A stretch of 64,000 nt of DNA. It comes from Actinobacillus delphinicola. GTDB taxonomy: Bacteria; Pseudomonadota; Gammaproteobacteria; Enterobacterales; Pasteurellaceae. Position numbers and translations under genes: made by a program. Below are positions 1-10,266 of this stretch, in pieces. Position 1 is the stretch's first letter, and every line of letters starts with the position of its first letter. The notes beneath the pieces were generated by a model. It was given only the letters and a program-made list of their open reading frames with translations, was not told the DNA's origin and searched no databases. Location of the stretch: contig NZ_LR134510.1 in the NCBI RefSeq assembly GCF_900638385.1, positions 992,001 through 1,056,000 of the forward strand, in the 5' to 3' direction.

Positions 1-345
1 AATGTAGGCGATCCACTTGATAATATCCCTGCGAATAAATTAAGTGTCAGTGCAGATTATTACTTCATTCCAAATGTGTTTAACGTAGGAACTATTGTGA
101 CTTATCACCGCAATCAAAACCGTGTTTCATCAACTTATGAACGCAACTGGGGTGATGGTACACCGTTTAAGCATTACACTTTAACCGAAATCCATACAAC
201 TTACGCACCGAAAGACGGTACGCTTAAAGATTTACGTATTGATTTCTCAATTGATAACTTATTTGATCAAAGTTATCGCCCAGCCTTTAGTTTGATGAAC
301 GGTGCAGGACGTAACTTTAAATTAAATATTGGCTATAAATTCTAA
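1..345 (+). CDS. TonB-dependent outer-membrane receptor, C-terminal fragment
   Basis: The frame is open from base 1, so this is the last 114 residues of a larger gene cut by the window edge. It shows alternating beta-strand patterns, the IDNLFDQSYRP segment typical of the last strands of TonB-dependent receptors, and a terminal phenylalanine (LNIGYKF) as expected for an outer-membrane beta-barrel assembly signal. Such receptors import iron chelates, haem or similar ligands using the TonB-ExbB-ExbD energy complex, which is encoded at 41089-42687. The ligand cannot be told from this fragment. A hairpin with a T-rich tail follows. Confidence 0.85.
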   Translation, partial: NVGDPLDNIPANKLSVSADYYFIPNVFNVGTIVTYHRNQNRVSSTYERNWGDGTPFKHYTLTEIHTTYAPKDGTLKDLRIDFSIDNLFDQSYRPAFSLMNGAGRNFKLNIGYKF

Positions 346-369
346 TTCATTATAAATTAATCAACTCTT

Positions 370-417
370 AAAACTTCCGAGCCAGCGATAAAATGTGTTC
401 GGAAGTTTTCCTTTTTT
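370..417 (+). terminator. Rho-independent terminator after receptor gene
   Basis: Inverted arms AAAACTTCCGA (370-380) and TCGGAAGTTTT (399-409) are followed by a C/T-rich run ending in six T. It lies 24 bases after the receptor stop codon and separates it from def. Confidence 0.8.
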
Positions 418-525
418 AAAAGGTAAGACTTTACAATATTTTTGTTTATAATAGGGGATACCTATTGTATTTTTGACGGAATTTAGCGTACAGTTGATAC
501 GTTTTTATTTTATTAGGAAAAGAAA

Positions 526-1047
526 ATGGCTTTATTAAATGTTTTAATTTATCCGGATGAGCGCCTTAAAACGGTTGCGACTCCGATGACAAAAGAAGAT
601 TTTACACCGGAACTTGATGAATTTATTGATAATATGTTTGAAACGATGTACGAAGAACAAGGCATCGGACTTGCTGCAACGCAAGTAGATTTTCATAAAC
701 GTCTTATCGTAATTGATATTGAAGGCGACAAACAAAATCAATTAGTTTTAATTAACCCTGAAATCATCGAATCAGAAGGGGAAACGGGTATTGAAGAAGG
801 TTGCTTATCTTTACCTGGCTTTAATGGCTTTGTTCCACGTAAAGAAAAAGTTAAGATTCGTGCTTTAAACCGTAAAGGTGAAGAATTTGAACTTGAAGCG
901 GATGAGTTATTAGCGATCTGTATTCAGCACGAAATGGATCACCTAGAAGGTATCGTTTTTGCTGATTATCTTTCTCCTTTAAAACGCAATCGTATTAAAG
1001 AGAAATTAACGAAGTTACAAAAACAAATTAGTCGCCATCAAAAATAG
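526..1047 (+). CDS. def: Peptide deformylase
   Basis: Removes the formyl group from the N-terminal methionine of new proteins in the cytosol. All three family motifs are visible: GIGLAATQ (46-53), EGCLS (91-95, metal-ligand Cys93) and HEMDH (135-139, the two metal-binding histidines and catalytic Glu136). The length, 173 residues, is normal. The start is ATG behind an AGGAAAAGAAA stretch. It is first in def-fmt-rsmB-trkA, the same order as in E. coli, pairing formyl removal with the formyltransferase downstream. Confidence 0.97.
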   Translation: MALLNVLIYPDERLKTVATPMTKEDFTPELDEFIDNMFETMYEEQGIGLAATQVDFHKRLIVIDIEGDKQNQLVLINPEIIESEGETGIEEGCLSLPGFNGFVPRKEKVKIRALNRKGEEFELEADELLAICIQHEMDHLEGIVFADYLSPLKRNRIKEKLTKLQKQISRHQK

Positions 1048-1098
1048 CGCTAATTTATTGTATTTTAATCATTTTATTTATTTTTTAACGTAGCACCT

Positions 1099-2055
1099 AT
1101 GAAACCATTAAATATTATTTTTGCGGGTACGCCTGATTTTGCCGCACAGCATTTGGATGCCCTTTTAAAAACAAATCACAATATCATTGCCGTTTATACG
1201 CAACCTGATAAACCAGCAGGGCGTGGTAAAAAATTAACCGCAAGCCCAGTAAAACAGCTAGCGTTGGAACATAATATTCCTGTTTACCAGCCAAAAACTT
1301 TGCGTAATGAAGAAGCGCAGGCAGAGCTTGCTGCATTGAATGCAGATGTCATGGTGGTGGTTGCGTATGGATTAATTTTACCGAAAGCCGTATTAGATGC
1401 ACCACGCTTAGGTTGCCTAAACGTACACGGTTCAATTTTACCGAAATGGCGTGGCGCAGCGCCTATCCAACGTAGCCTTTGGGCAGGAGACGCACAAACT
1501 GGTGTTACCATTATGCAAATGGACGAAGGTTTGGATACTGGTGATATGCTCCATAAAGTGTATTGTGATATCACGGCTAATGATACGTCAGGGAGTCTAT
1601 ATGACAAATTGGCACAGATTGCCCCTTCTGCGTTAATTGAAGTTTTGGATGCCTTAGAAACAGATAAATTTGTTCCAGAACAACAAGATGAAAGCCAGAC
1701 TTCACATGCAAAAAAACTGAGTAAAGAAGAAGCGAAGTTAGATTGGCAACTTTCTGCTGACCAGTTAGAACGTAATATCCGTGCATTTAATCCATGGCCA
1801 ATGGCATATCTAAATACACAGGACGAAAAAGGTAATCCGCAAAGTATTAAAATTTGGAAAGCGGAAGTGTTGCCACATCAAAACGCAACTGTTGGAAAAA
1901 TTTTAAAAGCAGATAAGAATGGTATTCAAATTGCCACCGCAAATGGCGTGTTGAATCTATTGGAATTGCAACCTGCGGGCAAAAAACCGATGAGTGCACA
2001 AGATTTTCTAAATGGTCGTGCGGCGTGGTTTAATGTTGGCGAGATTCTTGCATAA
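1099..2055 (+). CDS. fmt: Methionyl-tRNA formyltransferase
   Basis: Transfers a formyl group from 10-formyl-tetrahydrofolate to methionyl initiator tRNA. The N-terminal formyltransferase fold contains the catalytic set Asn108, His110 and Asp146 within [16 protein letters not shown] and [11 protein letters not shown]-terminal tRNA-binding domain follows (about 208-318). At 318 residues it has the expected length. It starts 51 bases after def and is followed 20 bases later by rsmB, in one operon. Confidence 0.97.
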   Translation: MKPLNIIFAGTPDFAAQHLDALLKTNHNIIAVYTQPDKPAGRGKKLTASPVKQLALEHNIPVYQPKTLRNEEAQAELAALNADVMVVVAYGLILPKAVLDAPRLGCLNVHGSILPKWRGAAPIQRSLWAGDAQTGVTIMQMDEGLDTGDMLHKVYCDITANDTSGSLYDKLAQIAPSALIEVLDALETDKFVPEQQDESQTSHAKKLSKEEAKLDWQLSADQLERNIRAFNPWPMAYLNTQDEKGNPQSIKIWKAEVLPHQNATVGKILKADKNGIQIATANGVLNLLELQPAGKKPMSAQDFLNGRAAWFNVGEILA

Positions 2056-2075
2056 TCTTTAATGGACACGCAAAA

Positions 2076-3440
2076 ATGAATAGCAGTAAAAAGAAACCAT
2101 CGCGTCCCGTGATGAAAAATACAAAAAAATTATCGAAAAATGAGGCGTGTAATGTACGCGCCTTAGCTGCAGAAATTTTACTAAAAATGCAGCAAGGGCA
2201 GTCCTTGTCTGCACTTTTACCCGAATATCAAAATCGTGTGCCAGCTAAAGATTTTCCTTTATTACAGGAAATCACCTTTGGTGTTGCCCGAGTGCTACCT
2301 CGCTTAGAAAAAATTCTAACCTATCTTTTAGATAAGCCACTGAAAGGAAAAACCCGCATTGTGCAATGTTTATTGTTGGTGGGTCTTTACCAAATTTTAT
2401 ATACTCGTGTTCCAGAATTTGCGGCAGTAGATGAAGTCGTCAATGCGACTAAGTCATTAAAAGTCGATAATATGCGTGCTTTGGTTAATGCCGTTTTGCG
2501 TCGTTTTTTACGTGAAAAAGAAGAAATTCTTACAAAAGCGGATAAGCACTGGCACACCATGCATCCAGATTGGTTTATTAATTTGCTTAAACCAGTTTAT
2601 CCAAATTGGCGTGAGATTATTGAGGCGAATAATCAAAAACCCCCAATGTGGTTGAGGGTTAATGCAAAAATTGCACGGGATGATTATCGTCAAGCTTTGC
2701 AAGCAAATGGGATTGAAACCGCAACCGATCTGCATCCACAAGCATTACGTTTACTCGAGGCATGTGGGGTTCAAAAATTACCGAACTTTGATGAAGGGGA
2801 TGTAACCGTTCAAGATGTGCATGCGCAATGGGCTGCGCGCTTATTAGAGCCACAAAATGGTGAGCTTATTCTAGATGCTTGTGCCGCACCAGGGGGAAAA
2901 ACAACGCATATTCTAGAACTGGCACCTGAAGCACAAGTTGTGGCATTGGATGTGGAGGAAAACCGTTTAAAACGCGTCAGAGAAAACTTAGCACGCTTAA
3001 AACAAAGTGCTGAGATTATTTGCGCGGATGCGAGTAATCCACAAGCTTGGTGGAAAAATAAACCTCAGTTCGATAAAATTCTCCTTGATGCGCCATGTTC
3101 AGCAACGGGGGTAATTCGTCGTCATCCAGATATTAAATGGTTACGTCAACCTGAAGATATTCCTCAACTTGTCGCATTACAGTATAAAATTTTAGAGGCA
3201 ATGTGGACATTATTAAAAGATAATGGCACCTTGCTTTATGCAACTTGTTCTGTGCTTGCACAAGAAAATCGTCAACAAATTGAACGTTTTTTAAAAGCAC
3301 ATCCTGATGCTGAACTTGTGATGTTACCTTTTGCAGGACAAACTGCTGAAAGCGTAGGGCAACAATTTTTACCACAACCAGACGGTGGTGATGGTTTCTT
3401 TTATGCAAAATTGAAAAAGCACAGCAAAGAGAGTAAATAG
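2076..3440 (+). CDS. rsmB: 16S rRNA (cytosine-967-C5) methyltransferase
   Basis: Methylates C967 of 16S rRNA. It has an N-terminal NusB-like RNA-binding domain (about 25-160) and a C-terminal SAM-dependent methyltransferase domain. The latter carries the SAM loop [11 protein letters not shown] (about 265-276), DAPCSATG (near 338) and YATCSVL (near 388), whose cysteines are the release and catalytic residues of RNA m5C methyltransferases. The N-terminus carries about 20 extra basic residues relative to E. coli. Only 3 bases separate its stop from trkA. Confidence 0.95.
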   Translation: MNSSKKKPSRPVMKNTKKLSKNEACNVRALAAEILLKMQQGQSLSALLPEYQNRVPAKDFPLLQEITFGVARVLPRLEKILTYLLDKPLKGKTRIVQCLLLVGLYQILYTRVPEFAAVDEVVNATKSLKVDNMRALVNAVLRRFLREKEEILTKADKHWHTMHPDWFINLLKPVYPNWREIIEANNQKPPMWLRVNAKIARDDYRQALQANGIETATDLHPQALRLLEACGVQKLPNFDEGDVTVQDVHAQWAARLLEPQNGELILDACAAPGGKTTHILELAPEAQVVALDVEENRLKRVRENLARLKQSAEIICADASNPQAWWKNKPQFDKILLDAPCSATGVIRRHPDIKWLRQPEDIPQLVALQYKILEAMWTLLKDNGTLLYATCSVLAQENRQQIERFLKAHPDAELVMLPFAGQTAESVGQQFLPQPDGGDGFFYAKLKKHSKESK

Positions 3441-3443
3441 GCT

Positions 3444-4820
3444 ATGAAAATTATTATTTTAGGTGCTGGACAAGTAGGTTCAACACTCGCAGAAAATCTT
3501 GTGGGTGAAGACAATGACATTACCCTTGTCGATAATGATCAAAATACCTTAGATAATTTAGAATCCAAGCATGATTTGCGAGTATTGGCAGGGATGGCAT
3601 CATCTCCTTCCATTCTTCGTCAAGCAGGGGCAGCCGATGCCGATTTATTGGTTGCCGTGACAAGTTCAGATGAAGTGAATATGATTGCTTGTCAGGTGGC
3701 TTATACACTTTTTAATACGCCAGTTAAGGTTGCTCGTATTCGTAATTCAGAATATTTACGTGAAAAAGATAAGCTTTTTCAAAATAATGTGATTCCAATT
3801 GATCATATTATTTCACCTGAGCGTTTAGTGGTTGAAGAGATTACACGCTTAATCAGCTATCCAGGTGCATTGCAAATTTCGCACTTAGCAAATGATTTAA
3901 TCAGTATTGTCGTGGTACGCGCTTACTATGGTGGTCCGTTGGTCGGTTCACCGATTTCCGCATTAAAAGATCATTTACCGCATATTGATTCACGCATTGT
4001 TGCGATTAAACGCAATGATAAGATTATTCGTCCGCAAGGTTCGACAATTGTTGAAGCAGGGGATGAAATTACTTTCGTATGTGCGACTGAAAATATCAAA
4101 GCCATTATGTCTGAGTTGCAACGTTTAGAACGCCCATATAAACGTATCATGATTATTGGTGGCGGCAATATTGCAATTGGTGTGGCGAAAAAATTAGAAA
4201 ATCAATGTAACGTAAAATTAATTGAGCGCAATCCAAAACGTGCAATGCAATTAGCCGAAGACTTATCTAAAACCTTAGTGTTCCAAGGCGATCCATCTGA
4301 TGAATCATTGTTATTTGAAGAAAATATTGAAGCAACAGATGTATTTTTGTGTTTAACCAGTGATGATGAAACCAATATCATGGCAGCACTTTTAGCTAAA
4401 CGCTTAGGTGCGAAAAATGCGATGGTATTAATCCAACGTATGGCGTATGTAAACCTTGTACAAGGCGGGACAATTGATATTGCGATTTCTCCGCAACAAA
4501 CCACGGTTTCAGCGATGTTGAGTTATGTGCGTAAAGGAGATGTGGTGAATGCGATTTCTATGCGTCATGGTTTAGCGGAAGCCGATGAAATTGTAGTACA
4601 TGGCGATCCGACAACCAGCCAAGTGATTGGACGTTCAATAGAAGAGCTAAAATTACCAATTGGTACGGTTATTGCAGCGATTGTGCGTGATGGTGAAGTC
4701 ATTATCGCGAAACGTAAAGTCACTATCCAAGAAAACGATCACGTTATTGTGTATATCAATGATAAAAAATACGTGCCTGAAGTGGAAAAACTTTTTCAAC
4801 CAAACGCATTCTTTATTTAA
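3444..4820 (+). CDS. trkA: Trk potassium uptake NAD-binding peripheral protein
   Basis: Cytosolic regulatory subunit of the Trk K+ transporter. The 458 residues contain two tandem RCK units, each a Rossmann nucleotide-binding domain ([13 protein letters not shown] near residue 6; [14 protein letters not shown] near 237) plus an RCK_C domain. The membrane subunit TrkH/TrkG is not in the window. It is the last gene of the def operon, followed by a strong hairpin shared with convergent udp. Confidence 0.96.
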   Translation: MKIIILGAGQVGSTLAENLVGEDNDITLVDNDQNTLDNLESKHDLRVLAGMASSPSILRQAGAADADLLVAVTSSDEVNMIACQVAYTLFNTPVKVARIRNSEYLREKDKLFQNNVIPIDHIISPERLVVEEITRLISYPGALQISHLANDLISIVVVRAYYGGPLVGSPISALKDHLPHIDSRIVAIKRNDKIIRPQGSTIVEAGDEITFVCATENIKAIMSELQRLERPYKRIMIIGGGNIAIGVAKKLENQCNVKLIERNPKRAMQLAEDLSKTLVFQGDPSDESLLFEENIEATDVFLCLTSDDETNIMAALLAKRLGAKNAMVLIQRMAYVNLVQGGTIDIAISPQQTTVSAMLSYVRKGDVVNAISMRHGLAEADEIVVHGDPTTSQVIGRSIEELKLPIGTVIAAIVRDGEVIIAKRKVTIQENDHVIVYINDKKYVPEVEKLFQPNAFFI

Positions 4821-4834
4821 CGATTCATATAAAA

Positions 4835-4863
4835 AAATGCCTCGCAAAAACGAGGCATTTCTA
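4835..4863. terminator. Bidirectional terminator between trkA and udp
   Basis: Perfect 10-base arms AAATGCCTCG (4835-4844) and CGAGGCATTT (4851-4860) with loop CAAAAA. It has A's on the left and T's on the right, so it can serve both convergent genes. Confidence 0.85.
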
Positions 4864-4884
4864 TATCTCAAATTTGAGAATCTA

Positions 4885-5637
4885 TTACACTAATAAAGCG
4901 ACCGCTTTTACTACTGCTTCAATTGCTTTTTGTTCAGTAGATTTAATGGTTTCTTCGTTAGGAATTTCTTGTTGAGTACGGTTTACGATAACGCCAGAAA
5001 TCATACCCGCGCGTAATCCCATTGCACTACACATAGTGAAGAGGGTTGCACTTTCCATTTCAAAGTTCATTACATGAAGTTCTTGCCATTGTTTTAAACG
5101 ACCTTGATAGTCTTTCCAAACTTTACCTGTGTATGTGTCGTAACGTTCTTGACCAGGATAGAAAGTATCTGAAGATGCTGTGATACCAATGTGCGTGGTT
5201 GCACTTTCTTTTGCCACTTTATAAAGTGCTTCAGTACAGTCAAAATTCGCAACCGCTGGATAGCAAAGCGGTGCGAAGTGTAAACTTGCGCCATCTAAAC
5301 GAACAGCACCTGTCGTTACAAGTAAGTCACCTACGTTGATATCTGGTTGAATTGCACCTGTGGTACCGACACGTAAGAAAGTACGTACGCCAAGTTGTGC
5401 TAATTCTTCTACGGCAATAGAAACAGATGGACCTCCAATACCCGTTGAGCAAACTACTACTGCTTTATCTTCGATATAACCTAGCCAAGATGTAAATTCA
5501 CGGGTACTTGCTAATTTTTGTGGACGATCAAGTAAGCGAGCGATACGTTCTACACGTTCAGGTGCACCAGGAACGATAGCCACTTTTGCGCCATCTAACA
5601 TCGCTTTAGTTAAACCTAGATGAAATACTTCACTCAT
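4885..5637 (-). CDS. udp: Uridine phosphorylase
   Basis: Phosphorolysis of uridine to uracil and ribose 1-phosphate (pyrimidine salvage). The protein has 250 residues with the phosphorylase-superfamily N-terminus ([22 protein letters not shown]), the phosphate-binding RVGTTGAIQ segment and the FEMESATLF nucleoside-binding segment. It lies 23 bases downstream of asnC on the same strand, so co-transcription with asnC is possible; this is inferred from spacing only. Confidence 0.95.
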   Translation of the reverse strand: MSEVFHLGLTKAMLDGAKVAIVPGAPERVERIARLLDRPQKLASTREFTSWLGYIEDKAVVVCSTGIGGPSVSIAVEELAQLGVRTFLRVGTTGAIQPDINVGDLLVTTGAVRLDGASLHFAPLCYPAVANFDCTEALYKVAKESATTHIGITASSDTFYPGQERYDTYTGKVWKDYQGRLKQWQELHVMNFEMESATLFTMCSAMGLRAGMISGVIVNRTQQEIPNEETIKSTEQKAIEAVVKAVALLV

Positions 5638-5660
5638 GATGAACTCCTTAATAATTAAAT

Positions 5661-6113
5661 TTATGGTTGAATATCTCGCAAAATTGGATTTTGCATAGAG
5701 ATTAAAGTTTCAGTTGATTGAATTTCTTCGATTAGTTGAATTTTGGAGGATAGAACGGAATGTAGTTCGGCGATAGTGTGCGTCATCACTTTGATAAAGA
5801 TAGAGTAGTTACCCGTAGTGTAATAGGCTTCTACAACTTCATTGATACGCTCCAATTGTTGAATCACCTTATCATAATCTTTTGCACTTTTTAGGATAAT
5901 CCCGATGAAACAACAAACATCGTACCCCAGGCGTTGCGCATCAATTTTGATTTTTGTGCCTTGAATAATGCCAGATTGGCGCATTTTTTCCACTCGCACA
6001 TGGATAGTACCAGGACTTACGCCAAAATTTTTCGCCATTTCGGCATAAGGCGTGCGTGCGTCTTTTACTAAAACAGTTAAAATTTTTTTATCTAAATCAT
6101 CGAGATTAAGCAT
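5661..6113 (-). CDS. asnC: Lrp/AsnC-family regulator of asparagine synthetase
   Basis: DNA-binding regulator of the feast/famine (Lrp/AsnC) family. It has an N-terminal winged helix-turn-helix (about 1-60, with [25 protein letters not shown]) and a C-terminal RAM effector domain (about 70-145). The 150 residues match AsnC (about 152 in E. coli). It is divergent from asnA, the classic arrangement in which AsnC activates asnA and represses itself in response to asparagine. An 18-bp palindrome lies in the shared promoter region. Confidence 0.95.
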   Translation of the reverse strand: MLNLDDLDKKILTVLVKDARTPYAEMAKNFGVSPGTIHVRVEKMRQSGIIQGTKIKIDAQRLGYDVCCFIGIILKSAKDYDKVIQQLERINEVVEAYYTTGNYSIFIKVMTHTIAELHSVLSSKIQLIEEIQSTETLISMQNPILRDIQP

Positions 6114-6170
6114 TTTACCCTTACTCCCTTCCTTTAAATGAATAAAAATGAATAATATTTAAAATTTATT

Positions 6171-6188
6171 TAATATTTTAAATATTAT
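6171..6188. promoter_or_regulatory. 18-bp perfect palindrome, candidate AsnC operator
   Basis: TAATATTTTAAAATATTA is fully self-complementary and sits 58 bases upstream of asnC in the asnC-asnA divergent region. A related ATAATATTTAAAAT stretch lies just beside it (6152-6165). Lrp/AsnC sites are AT-rich dyads, so an operator role is plausible but inferred. Confidence 0.45.
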
Positions 6189-6220
6189 CTAAATGATAAC
6201 GTATTTCTTTATGTCAATGT

Positions 6221-6236
6221 TTGACATGTGTCACAT
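6221..6236. promoter_or_regulatory. CRP-like site overlapping the asnA -35 box
   Basis: TTTGA-CATGTG-TCACA matches 9 of 10 conserved bases of the CRP consensus TGTGA-N6-TCACA. It overlaps the likely asnA -35 (TTGACA, 6222-6227). Confidence 0.45.
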
Positions 6237-6249
6237 TTTTCTAAATAAT
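6222..6249 (+). promoter_or_regulatory. asnA promoter
   Basis: Consensus -35 TTGACA (6222-6227), 16-base spacer and -10 AATAAT (6244-6249), about 50 bases before the asnA start codon. The -35 is the right arm of a small dyad (TGTCAA, then TTGACA, 6213-6227). Confidence 0.55.
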
Positions 6250-6297
6250 TTCTAAAAATTATAAGACAACCTAAAAATATAGATGTAGGTAAAGAAT

Positions 6298-7290
6298 ATG
6301 AAAAAATCATTTATTTTACAACAACAAGAAATTAGCTTTGCTAAAAATACTTTTACCCAAAAATTAATGGAACATTTAGGTCTTGTGGAAGTACAAGGAC
6401 CAATTCTAAGTCAAGTAGGTAATGGTATTCAAGATAATCTTTCTGGGACAGAAAAAGCGGTTCAAGTTAATGTAAAACAAATTCCAGAGGCAACTTTTGA
6501 AGTGGTTCATTCTTTAGCTAAATGGAAACGTCATACTTTAGCACGCTTTTCTTTCAAAGAAGGTGAAGGGCTATTTGTACATATGAAAGCATTGCGTCCA
6601 GATGAAGATAGTCTTGATCAAACACACAGTGTATTCGTAGATCAATGGGATTGGGAAAAAGTGATTCCGACAGGACGCCGTGATTTAAGTTATTTAAAAG
6701 AAACAGTGGAAAGTATTTACGCCGCAATGCGTGAAACGGAACAAGCGGTAGCCGAAAAATTTGAATTAACGCCATTTTTACCAGAAAAAATTACCTTTAT
6801 TCAAAGTGAAGATCTTGTAAAACGTTTTCCAGGTATGTCTGATAAAGAACGTGAAAATGCGATTTGTAAAGAATATGGTGCAGTATTTTTGATTGGTATT
6901 GGTGGTGCGTTATCAGATGGTAAACCTCATGATCTTCGAGCGCCAGACTATGATGACTGGACAACCGTATCAGAAGGCGAATATAAGGGATTAAACGGCG
7001 ATATTCTCGTGTGGAACCCAATTTTAGAACGTGCATTTGAAATCTCATCAATGGGTATTCGAGTTGATGAAAAAGCTTTACGTACTCAGTTGGCTCTTAC
7101 TGGTGATGAAGACCGTTTACAATATGCATGGCACCAAGATCTTGTTAGCGGTAAATTACCTCTTTCAATTGGTGGCGGTATCGGACAATCTCGCCTTGCG
7201 ATGTTGTTATTACACAAACACCATATCGGTGAAGTGCAATCAAGCGTATGGCCTCAAGTAATCACCGAACAATACGCAAATATTCTTTAA
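6298..7290 (+). CDS. asnA: Aspartate-ammonia ligase (asparagine synthetase A)
   Basis: Makes asparagine from aspartate, ammonia and ATP through an aminoacyl-AMP intermediate. The 330-residue protein is related to the catalytic core of class II aminoacyl-tRNA synthetases. Visible family segments include [12 protein letters not shown], the [20 protein letters not shown] region and the C-terminal [17 protein letters not shown], corresponding to motif 3. It is divergent from asnC, which probably controls it. Confidence 0.97.
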   Translation: MKKSFILQQQEISFAKNTFTQKLMEHLGLVEVQGPILSQVGNGIQDNLSGTEKAVQVNVKQIPEATFEVVHSLAKWKRHTLARFSFKEGEGLFVHMKALRPDEDSLDQTHSVFVDQWDWEKVIPTGRRDLSYLKETVESIYAAMRETEQAVAEKFELTPFLPEKITFIQSEDLVKRFPGMSDKERENAICKEYGAVFLIGIGGALSDGKPHDLRAPDYDDWTTVSEGEYKGLNGDILVWNPILERAFEISSMGIRVDEKALRTQLALTGDEDRLQYAWHQDLVSGKLPLSIGGGIGQSRLAMLLLHKHHIGEVQSSVWPQVITEQYANIL

Positions 7291-7312
7291 AGAAAAAGTT
7301 AAAAAATAAATC

Positions 7313-7353
7313 ACGCCTCGATTTTCATAAAATTTTATGAAAGTTGGGGCGTT
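7313..7353. repeat. Intergenic palindromic repeat, copy 1
   Basis: ACGCCTCGATTTTC at the left and an AGTTGGGGCGTT right arm form an imperfect dyad 22 bases after asnA. It belongs to the family at 14151, 17325, 23613, 31804, 42692, 54878, 61473 and 61904. The stem followed by T-rich DNA could terminate asnA. Confidence 0.75.
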
Positions 7354-7363
7354 GTTCATTATT

Positions 7364-7392
7364 GTGACACTGAGATTAAAAAACAGTATAAT
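7364..7392 (+). promoter_or_regulatory. Promoter of the glycosyltransferase gene
   Basis: -35 GTGACA (7364-7369), 17-base spacer, -10 TATAAT (7387-7392). The predicted transcript starts near 7399, which fits translation from the ATG at 7422. Confidence 0.6.
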
Positions 7393-7421
7393 TTCAGAAT
7401 TATTTATAAGTGGAAAAAAAC

Positions 7422-8342
7422 ATGAATATCCTTTTTAATTGTGATGAAAATTATGTTCCTTATCTCAGTGTTGTTGCACTAAGTATTATTAAAAACCATC
7501 CAGAAGAATCAGTCCATTTTTATGTACTTTCATTAAATATTTCTCAATCTTCTCAAAAGTATCTGAAAGCGTTTTGTCAAAAACAAGGTAGTGAAATAAC
7601 TTTTATTGAGATTGATCCTCAGCAATTTGAGAATTTACCTAAGACCATTAGTTATATTAGTCCAGTAACCTATGCTCGATTATTTGCGGTTGATTATTTA
7701 CCTATTGATCTTGATAGAATCTTGTATATGGATATTGATTTAATCGTCAATGCGAATTTATCCTCATTTTATTATATTGATTTTGGCGCTAATGCTTTAG
7801 CGGTTGTACCTGATATTTTATTTAATATTGGAAATAAAGAATATAAAACGACAATAGGATTATCTTCTAAGGATGTTTATTTTAATGCTGGCGTAATGCT
7901 TTTGAATTTAGAAATATGGCGTACGCGAAATTTAAAAGAGGATATTTCTGATTTTATTACAAAATTTCCAAATTTTACTTGTCAGGATCAAGATATCCTT
8001 AATTATATTTTTAACGATAGTAAGATATGCGTAGATGCACGTTATAATTTCCAAACTGATACTCGTAAGTGTGTAACAAAATGGGATAAAGTAAAGGTAT
8101 TTTTAGGTAATACTAATTGCAGCATGCCAATTGCAATTTATCATAGTACAGGACATGTAAAACCTTGGATGCCAGAAGCGGTATCTTTAGGAGCAACAAT
8201 TTTTAGTCGTTATGCAAAACAAGTAAAAGATGTTTTACCTGTTCCCTCTGAATGGGCGGATAAATTTAAATCTGTAACCTGTGTTATTCATTATAAACGC
8301 TTTATGCGTAAATTACGTTACCGCTTTAAAGGCGTGTATTAA
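7422..8342 (+). CDS. Glycosyltransferase family 8 (LOS/LPS type)
   Basis: Probably adds a hexose to lipooligosaccharide, as LgtC/RfaJ-type family 8 enzymes do. The protein has the family N-terminus MNILFNCDENYVPYLSVVALSII, the metal- and sugar-nucleotide-binding DxD as YMDIDLIV (about 105-112), FNAGVMLLNL and the CQDQDILNYIF segment, and ends in a basic tail. The start at 7422 is preferred over an upstream GTG at 7410 because AAGTGGA lies at Shine-Dalgarno distance. The acceptor and sugar are unknown. No simple-sequence repeat that would suggest phase variation is seen at its start. Confidence 0.85.
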   Translation: MNILFNCDENYVPYLSVVALSIIKNHPEESVHFYVLSLNISQSSQKYLKAFCQKQGSEITFIEIDPQQFENLPKTISYISPVTYARLFAVDYLPIDLDRILYMDIDLIVNANLSSFYYIDFGANALAVVPDILFNIGNKEYKTTIGLSSKDVYFNAGVMLLNLEIWRTRNLKEDISDFITKFPNFTCQDQDILNYIFNDSKICVDARYNFQTDTRKCVTKWDKVKVFLGNTNCSMPIAIYHSTGHVKPWMPEAVSLGATIFSRYAKQVKDVLPVPSEWADKFKSVTCVIHYKRFMRKLRYRFKGVY

Positions 8343-8346
8343 AAAC

Positions 8347-8376
8347 AAAAGCGATGATTTTACTCATCGCTTTTTT
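8347..8376. terminator. Bidirectional terminator between glycosyltransferase and slyD
   Basis: AAAAGCGATGA (8347-8357) pairs with TCATCGCTTTT (8364-8374) and is followed by more T's. It serves the convergent genes on both sides. Confidence 0.85.
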
Positions 8377-8395
8377 ATCACAGAATCTATGAAGA

Positions 8396-9016
8396 TTAGT
8401 GGCTGCAACCACAACCGCCTTTACCTTCACCGTGACCGCCACAGCATTCATGATCTTCTTCATGATGATGACCGTGACCACCACAGCATTCGTGATCGGC
8501 TTCATGGTGATGATGACCATGACCACCACAACATCCATCTTGAGCAGGTGCTGCGTGGATATGACCGTGTGCTAATTCTTCTAAAGTTGCGTCACGAACT
8601 TCTACAACTTCTACGTTGAATAGTAATTCTTGACCAGCAAGCATATGGTTGCCGTCAACAACTACTTCATCGCCTTCTACTGCTGTGATAACAACTGGAA
8701 GTGGCCCACGATCAGTTTCAGCAATAAAACGCATACCTGGTTTGAGTTCTTCAACCGCACCTTCAAATGCAGCTTTTGGCACACGTTGTACCATCATGTC
8801 ACTGTATTCACCATAACCTTCTTCAGGTTTTACGCGAACTTCAAATTTTTCACCAACATCTTTGCCTTCTAGTGCGTTTTCAAGACCAATAATAAGGTTA
8901 TTGTGACCTTGTAAATAAGTTAAAGGTTGGTTTGCTGGTGCTTCGTCGATTAAAACACCATCTTGGTTGCGTAATTGATAAGCAATGCTTACTACTTTAT
9001 CTTTTGTAACTTTCAT
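8396..9016 (-). CDS. slyD: FKBP-type peptidyl-prolyl isomerase SlyD
   Basis: Cytosolic proline isomerase, chaperone and metal (nickel) carrier. It has an FKBP domain with an inserted flap (about 1-150), then a metal-binding tail extremely rich in His, Cys and Gly. The tail contains three copies of CCGGHG, flanked by HHHH, HHH and DHE blocks, and ends CGCSH. In E. coli SlyD the comparable tail binds Ni2+ and assists hydrogenase maturation. The repetition is visible in the DNA as well. 206 residues. Confidence 0.95.
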   Translation of the reverse strand: MKVTKDKVVSIAYQLRNQDGVLIDEAPANQPLTYLQGHNNLIIGLENALEGKDVGEKFEVRVKPEEGYGEYSDMMVQRVPKAAFEGAVEELKPGMRFIAETDRGPLPVVITAVEGDEVVVDGNHMLAGQELLFNVEVVEVRDATLEELAHGHIHAAPAQDGCCGGHGHHHHEADHECCGGHGHHHEEDHECCGGHGEGKGGCGCSH

Positions 9017-9169
9017 GTGTTACCTCACGTTTGCTAATAGAATCAAGGTATTGTAACAAACTTATAGGGTTTGTCTTTCCTTTTTTATGAAATGTTTAAA
9101 AAATGTTAAAATTTTACAAATAAAAAGAGTATACTTGCCACGCTTATAGATTTATATAGGAATTATTTT

Positions 9170-10243
9170 ATGAAAACAAAACAAGCTGCTTTAGCTTATA
9201 TCCCTAAAGTTCCCCACATATCAGGCTTGATTTTTGCATTAATCGCAAGTCTTTTCTCTATGTGGTTTGTGGCTGAATTACCGCACTGGACGGGTGGACA
9301 TAACTTCGGTTTATCTTCATTGACCCTTGCTATTTTGCTTGGGATCGTACTTGGAAATACCGTTTATCCACAATCAGGCAGTATTCTAAATCTTGGCGTA
9401 GGTTACACAAAAGGGCAAGTATTACGCTTAGCGATTATGCTATATGGGTTCAAATTGACCTTTACTCAAGTGGAAAATGTTGGTGTTGATGCAATTTTAA
9501 CCGATATCTTAACCCTTTCTTCAACTTTCTTACTCGCATGTTGGTTAGGTATTAAAGTTTTTAAAATGGATAAAGAAACCAGTATCCTTGTTGGTGCAGG
9601 TTCAAGTATCTGTGGTGCAGCGGCAGTTATTGCGACTGAACCTGTCTTAAAAGCTCAGTCTTATAAAGTAACGATTGCTGTTGCAACAGTGGTTGTATTC
9701 GGTACCACAGCGATGTTGATTTACCCAATGTTCTATCACATGGGATGGTTACATCAATGGCTTAACGACAGCCAATACGGCATTTATGAAGGTTCAACAA
9801 TTCACGAAGTTGCGCAAGTTGTGGTTGCAGGTAACGCAGTAAGCCCAGCAGCGGCAGGGACTGCGGTAATTACCAAAATGATTCGTGTAATGATGTTGGC
9901 ACCGTTCTTGTTAATTTTATCTTTCTTCCTTGTTGGAAAAGGTGAAAACGGTGAAAAAATTACCTTTGGACAAAAAGTACGTCAAGTACAAGTGCCATGG
10001 TTCGCCTTTATTTTCATCGGTGTTGTTGCACTTCACACTTGGGTACCATTTGGGGCGGAAACCGTAAAAAACATGGTATGGTTAGACAATCTTCTTTTAA
10101 CTATGGCAATGTTTGCGCTTGGTTTAACTACTCATATTAGTGCAATTAAAAATGCAGGGATTAAACCGCTTATCCTTGGTATTATTCTTTTCGCATGGCT
10201 AATTCTTGGTGGCGCTGGTATTAACGTATTAATTAATCACTAA
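9170..10243 (+). CDS. YeiH/UPF0324-family membrane protein, putative anion exporter
   Basis: A 357-residue inner-membrane protein with about ten hydrophobic segments and the family-typical ILLGIVLGNTVYP, ILVGAGSSICGAAAVIA, GSTIHEVAQVVVAG and NAVSPAAAGTAVITKMIRV regions. The family is annotated as putative sulfate exporters, but the substrate is not established. It stands alone; in E. coli yeiH lies by the regulator yeiE, which is absent here. A clear terminator follows. Confidence 0.85.
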   Translation: MKTKQAALAYIPKVPHISGLIFALIASLFSMWFVAELPHWTGGHNFGLSSLTLAILLGIVLGNTVYPQSGSILNLGVGYTKGQVLRLAIMLYGFKLTFTQVENVGVDAILTDILTLSSTFLLACWLGIKVFKMDKETSILVGAGSSICGAAAVIATEPVLKAQSYKVTIAVATVVVFGTTAMLIYPMFYHMGWLHQWLNDSQYGIYEGSTIHEVAQVVVAGNAVSPAAAGTAVITKMIRVMMLAPFLLILSFFLVGKGENGEKITFGQKVRQVQVPWFAFIFIGVVALHTWVPFGAETVKNMVWLDNLLLTMAMFALGLTTHISAIKNAGIKPLILGIILFAWLILGGAGINVLINH

Positions 10244-10266
10244 TTTATTTCAGTAAACGAATTATT

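Noticed and set aside
421-525. def promoter with TATAAT at 447-452
   Set aside because: The -10 is good, but no -35 at proper spacing was found, so it was not listed as a feature.
7410-7421. GTG start for the family-8 glycosyltransferase
   Set aside because: It overlaps the AAGTGGA ribosome-binding site of the better ATG at 7422.
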